DNA from: Haloarcula amylovorans
Lineage (GTDB): Archaea; Halobacteriota; Halobacteria; Halobacteriales; Haloarculaceae
Length of the DNA stretch: 64,000 bases
Direction of reading: 5' to 3'
Assembly: GCF_004681185.1 (NCBI RefSeq)
Contig: NZ_SRIF01000001.1
Span: 558,001-622,000 of the forward strand
Shown: in pieces, positions 61,208 through 64,000 of the stretch
How the letters are laid out: each line of letters begins with the position of its first letter
Numbering within the stretch: the stretch's first letter is position 1
The notes under the pieces: generated by a model
Databases searched by the model: none
What the model saw: the letters and a program-made list of their open reading frames with translations, nothing else
Told to the model about the DNA's origin: nothing
Translations under genes and position numbers: made by a program

Positions 61208-61289
61208 ATACGGACTGCTGTAGCTATCTTCCGGGCCGACCGCACGATTTCGTGCGGTCGATCCGGTACCGAACTACAGCAGTCCGTAT
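61208..61289. repeat. 82-nt MITE-like double hairpin
   Basis: ATACGGACTGCTGTAG (61208-61223) and its exact complement CTACAGCAGTCCGTAT (61274-61289) frame an inner perfect stem CGACCGCACGA-TT-TCGTGCGGTCG (61237-61260). The 13-nt arms between them pair only partly. The design, with perfect terminal repeats and no gene, resembles a miniature transposable element or a structured RNA. It lies in a 379-nt gene-free gap (61029-61407) whose remainder shows only AT-rich promoter-like DNA near 61125-61150 upstream of the NSS genes. Confidence 0.7.
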
Positions 61290-61407
61290 GAACCAGTCAG
61301 CGACCCATCGTCATCGTGTTCCACCTCGTCTATCCACAGTGTGGACAGTCAGTCATGCGCTCCCTTCTCCCGGGGGGTCTCCCCTCGGCCCCCATCTTCT
61401 CCGAGTA

Positions 61408-62118
61408 TCAGGCCTCACCGTAGACCGGCACCGCCGCACCGCTCGTGACCGACGCGGCGTCCGAACAGAGAAACAGCATCACCGCGGCGATGTCTGCCGG
61501 GTCGACCCACTCCTCGAAGTCGGCGTCGGGCATCATCTCGCGGTTCATCGGCGTGTCGATGACGCTCGGCATGACGCTGTTGGCTCGGACGGTGCCCAGG
61601 TTTTCCTCGGCGATGGTCTCTGTCAGCAGTCGGACGCCGGCCTTCGTCGCGCGGTAGATGCCGTCGCCCGCACCGCCTTCGAGCGACGAGCGGGCGGAGA
61701 CGGAGACGATTGCGCCCTCGTTATCTTGTAAGTGAGGCAGGGCGTGTTTCGAGGCGAGAAACATCGTCTTCAGGTTGACGTCGAAGAGAAAGTCGAACGT
61801 GTCGGCCTCGGTCTCCGCTATCGGGTCGCCACCACGCCACGTCCCCGCGATGTTGAGGAGGTAGTCCAGTCGGCCATGTTCGTCGACGACGGCCTCGACT
61901 ACGTCTGCGACATCTTCCTCCTCGGTGAAGTCGCCGCCGTGGAAGTCGATGCGGTCGGGACTCGATAGCTGGAAGTCCTCGCTGTCGGGTTCGACCACGT
62001 CGGCCCCACAGACGGTCGCCCCCGCTTCGAGGAAGGCGTTCGCTACGGAACTCCCCAGTGCGCCGCCGACGCCGGTGACCAGTGCGACCTCGCCGTCCAT
62101 ATCGAAGGTGACGGACAT
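61408..62118 (-). CDS. short-chain dehydrogenase/reductase
   Basis: A 236-residue SDR. The cofactor motif is ALVTGVGGALGSSVANAF, LLNIAGTWRG is the NNAG-like strand, and the catalytic residues are Ser in VSVSARSS and Tyr/Lys in YRATK. NAD(P) and the substrate are not predictable, although the Asp in VCGADVVEPD favours NAD. It is 55 nt after the MDR oxidoreductase on the same strand, so the two could act on linked carbonyl compounds. Confidence 0.9.
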   Translation of the reverse strand: MSVTFDMDGEVALVTGVGGALGSSVANAFLEAGATVCGADVVEPDSEDFQLSSPDRIDFHGGDFTEEEDVADVVEAVVDEHGRLDYLLNIAGTWRGGDPIAETEADTFDFLFDVNLKTMFLASKHALPHLQDNEGAIVSVSARSSLEGGAGDGIYRATKAGVRLLTETIAEENLGTVRANSVMPSVIDTPMNREMMPDADFEEWVDPADIAAVMLFLCSDAASVTSGAAVPVYGEA

Positions 62119-62173
62119 GTCCGAAGAGACGGGCGACGGCCCGATAAAAGCTCAGTCCGTCACCGGTTCGGTC

Positions 62174-63130
62174 TCAAGGGGTGACGACGAGTTTCCCGAG
62201 GAAGCTCTCTTCGAGGACGTCCCGGTGTGCGTCGGCAACCTCGGCGAGGTTGTACGTCTGTGCGACCTCGGCGGTGAGGTCGCCGTCTTCGAGGAGCGTC
62301 GCCAGCGACGCGAGTACCCCGCCGAAGTCGGGCGCATTGAACATCAGGACGTGGTGGACCGACAGCGACTTCGACCGGCAGTTCGGGACGCTCTCGAACG
62401 TGGCCGCGGCGTCGCTGTTGCCGATAGCGGCGACCCGCCCGTCCTGTGCGGCTACCTCGGCGTCGAACGAGAGGTAGTCGTCGAGGCGGTGGTCCAGAAT
62501 CACGTCCGGGCGACCGGCCGCGACGACGGCGTCCGCGAGGTCGTCCCGAGAGTAATCCAGCACGTCGTCGGCACCCAGTTCGCGTAGCCGGTCGTGATAC
62601 GTCGGCGAGGCTGTCGTGGTGACCCGTGCGCCGTTCGCGGCGGCGAGCTGGACCGCGACGTGGCCGACGCCGCCGCTTCCCCCGTGAATCAGGGCGCGTT
62701 CGGCGGGGTTCAGCGAGCAGGTGGCAACCAGCGACTCCCACGCCGTGACGCCGACCAGGGCGATGGCCGCCCCGGTATCGAAGTCGACGCTCTCGGGCAG
62801 GCGTGCCAGATGAGACTCGGGAACGGCGACGTACTCCGCACAGGTCCCCTGGAGCCAGTTTCCGAGTCCGGTAGCGAAGACGCGGTCGCCTTCGGCGTAG
62901 TCCGAGACCGACTCGCCGACAGCGGCGACCGTGCCCGCGCAGTCCGAGCCCGGAATCCACGGGAGGTCACCCGGTTCGTACCCGCCTTCGCGGAAGTAGG
63001 TGTCGACGGGATTGACCGCCGCGGCTTCGACATCGAGTAGTACCTCGTCTGCGCCGACTTCCGGCCGCTGGATCTCGTCGACCGTGAGGACGTCCGGTCC
63101 ACCATGTTCGTGGAATCTAACAGCACGCAT
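62174..63130 (-). CDS. MDR-family NADPH:quinone oxidoreductase
   Basis: A 318-residue medium-chain dehydrogenase/reductase of the quinone-oxidoreductase type. MRAVRFHEHGGPDVLTVDEI starts it, NPVDTYFREGGYEPGDLPWIPGSDCAG follows, and LIHGGSGGVGHVAVQLAAANGARV is the NADP site. No zinc-binding cysteines are apparent, which fits quinone or enone reductases and not alcohol dehydrogenases. Met 63130 is chosen; a reading nine residues longer exists. It probably shares a transcript with the SDR. Confidence 0.9.
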   Translation of the reverse strand: MRAVRFHEHGGPDVLTVDEIQRPEVGADEVLLDVEAAAVNPVDTYFREGGYEPGDLPWIPGSDCAGTVAAVGESVSDYAEGDRVFATGLGNWLQGTCAEYVAVPESHLARLPESVDFDTGAAIALVGVTAWESLVATCSLNPAERALIHGGSGGVGHVAVQLAAANGARVTTTASPTYHDRLRELGADDVLDYSRDDLADAVVAAGRPDVILDHRLDDYLSFDAEVAAQDGRVAAIGNSDAAATFESVPNCRSKSLSVHHVLMFNAPDFGGVLASLATLLEDGDLTAEVAQTYNLAEVADAHRDVLEESFLGKLVVTP

Positions 63131-63182
63131 ATGTCTCCCGACGGCTGGATTCGACAAAAGGATATGGACGAGCGAACCCGTT

Positions 63183-63225
63183 CGACCGCTGAGTACTGTT
63201 TGTCAGCGGTCGATAGTCGACTATC
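63183..63225. repeat. hairpin plus perfect 14-nt palindrome in divergent gap
   Basis: CGACCGCTGA (63183-63192) and TCAGCGGTCG (63203-63212) form a ten-pair stem around GTACTGTTTG. The palindrome GATAGTCGACTATC (63212-63225) starts at the next base. Both lie in the 299-nt gap between the MDR gene and the mini-protein gene; the rest is AT-richer with a TTTAATTA stretch near 63250. An operator for either side is possible. Confidence 0.45.
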
Positions 63226-63429
63226 CGTTCCGGAAATGTTACAGAAGCTTTAATTACTTTCTTCTCCACCTACAAGTACGGAACCGAGCATTCACGCTGT
63301 ACGTTTCGACCCGCTCGTTCTCTCTATCTGAGGGTCGAACGGCCCGGCTATGGCCTGATTCCTGCCGCTCGCGCGACCGAAACGTGAGATGGGCAGCGAG
63401 TCCGACGTTCCGTCTCACCGTATCAAACT

Positions 63430-63588
63430 ATGACACCGACGAAACCGCAAACGGAAACTGAAGAAATGAGTGTCGAGCAAGCGAAAGCGCTCGAACACCT
63501 CAGAGACGCGTTACGCGCCGACACCTCTGAGAAGAAGAACTACCACATCCGAACGGCGCTACAGTTGCTGACCGTCGCCGCCGACTGA
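63430..63588 (+). CDS. 52-residue mini-protein, family with 29370-29531
   Basis: ATG at 63430, TGA at 63586-63588. The core EHLRDALRADTSEKKN and YHIRTALQLLTVAAD matches the mini-protein at 29370 in about 16 of 28 positions, including the KN-x-HIR-x-ALQLL stretch. A second ATG at 63466 would give a 40-residue product covering the whole shared core. Two copies with the core conserved and ends varying are the main evidence. Function unknown. Confidence 0.65.
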   Translation: MTPTKPQTETEEMSVEQAKALEHLRDALRADTSEKKNYHIRTALQLLTVAAD

Positions 63589-63629
63589 GGGGTCACTCGA
63601 CAGTTCGTCGTCGTCAGCCGAGTTCCCAT

Positions 63630-64000
63630 CTACAGCGTCGCGAGATTCTGCCGGAGTTTGATGGTCGCCGTCATCAGCGCCGTGGCCGTCATGATGACGA
63701 AGACGACCTGGACGTGAAGCACGACGACGCGGTCTAATCCCGCCAGAACGGCCAGATCCACCGCGAGAATCAGCGCGGCGAAGAGGAGGACTGGTAGCAG
63801 GTGCCGAAGTAGCGTGTCGATGACGGTTCCCTGCACCCGCGTTTCGGTGGTTCCTCGCCGGCCGAAGGCGGCCCCGCCAACAGTGAAGGCTAGCGCACTG
63901 CTACCCGACAACGCCACCAATAGTGGATGGCGACCGACCAGTCCCATCCCGACGAAGACGACGACGATCGCGAGCACTGCGGCTCGCGTGGTCGTCCGTT
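63630..64000 (-). CDS. membrane protein, truncated by window edge
   Basis: Minus-strand frame ending TAG at 63630 and open through the window edge. A GTG at 63977 could start a 115-residue product, but the frame continues upstream without a stop, so the N-terminus may lie outside. Four hydrophobic segments are visible (AVLAIVVVFVGMGLV, LLVALSGSSALAFTVGGAAF, LLPVLLFAALILAVDLAVLA, VVLHVQVVFVIMTATALMTA). No family recognised. Confidence 0.6.
   Translation of the reverse strand, partial: RTTTRAAVLAIVVVFVGMGLVGRHPLLVALSGSSALAFTVGGAAFGRRGTTETRVQGTVIDTLLRHLLPVLLFAALILAVDLAVLAGLDRVVVLHVQVVFVIMTATALMTATIKLRQNLATL

Noticed and set aside
61029-61407. Transposase remnant in the gap with the long hairpin
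   Set aside because: No frame shows DDE, HUH or tnpB motifs; only the non-coding hairpin remains.
1-64000. tRNA, rRNA or CRISPR array
   Set aside because: No cloverleaf, rRNA core string or evenly spaced repeat set was seen on either strand by eye; a covariance search was not possible.

Overview
The window is chromosomal DNA of an extremely halophilic archaeon. It is GC-rich, the proteins are strongly acidic, many genes have an archaeal TATA-like box about 25-30 nt before the start codon and little or no leader, and archaeal and eukaryote-like information genes are present (Spt5/NusG, SecE, FtsZ1, proteasome alpha, RNase P proteins, SBDS). The complete methylaspartate-cycle gene set, and an alpha-amylase resembling Haloarcula AmyH in length and architecture, point to the Haloarcula/Halomicroarcula group. 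That placement is inference from gene content; no search was run.

Layout. 1-7365: an XPD/DinG-type helicase fragment, then the methylaspartate cluster, with mct divergent from mamA-mamB-mal-mch-citE. It turns glutamate into glyoxylate and propionyl-CoA for acetyl-CoA assimilation. 7426-15387: an ABC exporter pair, an aminotransferase, a tiny membrane protein, CinA, a DUF457-type membrane protein, a PHP protein, a zinc-finger protein and a second ABC exporter operon. 15565-20312 (minus strand): spt5, secE, ftsZ1, dtdA and a cation exchanger. 20456-24789 (plus strand): aroE, an HhH protein and pabB-pabA-pabC, that is shikimate and p-aminobenzoate synthesis. 24863-29743: secreted amylase, a saccharopine-dehydrogenase-like enzyme, a Rieske protein, a small regulator and a short accessory islet (HTH_10 regulator plus two mini-proteins). 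29944-34478: AhpD-like protein, S-adenosylmethionine synthetase, CYTH protein, threonine dehydratase and an FKBP with a Gly/Met tail. 34720-43139: a RecA-like/MinD-like pair, pyrBI, moaB, moaC, an alpha/beta hydrolase, a tungstate/molybdate transporter pair without an adjacent ATPase, and thiC behind a near-perfect palindrome. 43195-51917: small proteins, Nudix, and a reduced form of the archaeal exosome/RNase P/proteasome neighbourhood (COG1325, rnp3, rnp2, psmA, SBDS), then FUN14 and HflX. 51921-64000: mostly minus-strand genes including nnrD, acylphosphatase, an ATP-grasp ligase, a Tat-exported PKD protein, an OGG-type glycosylase, two tandem NSS transporters, an SDR, an MDR oxidoreductase, a mini-protein and an edge-truncated membrane protein.

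The most interesting unexplained items are: a mini-protein family present twice (29370 and 63430); the 24-nt palindrome between the thiC TATA box and start codon; an 82-nt MITE-like or structured-RNA hairpin at 61208-61289; stacks of GGA/GAA-triloop hairpins at gene ends; a RecA-like protein without its P-loop next to a MinD ATPase; and an FKBP with a chaperonin-like Gly/Met tail. No rRNA, tRNA, CRISPR array or intact insertion sequence was recognised.
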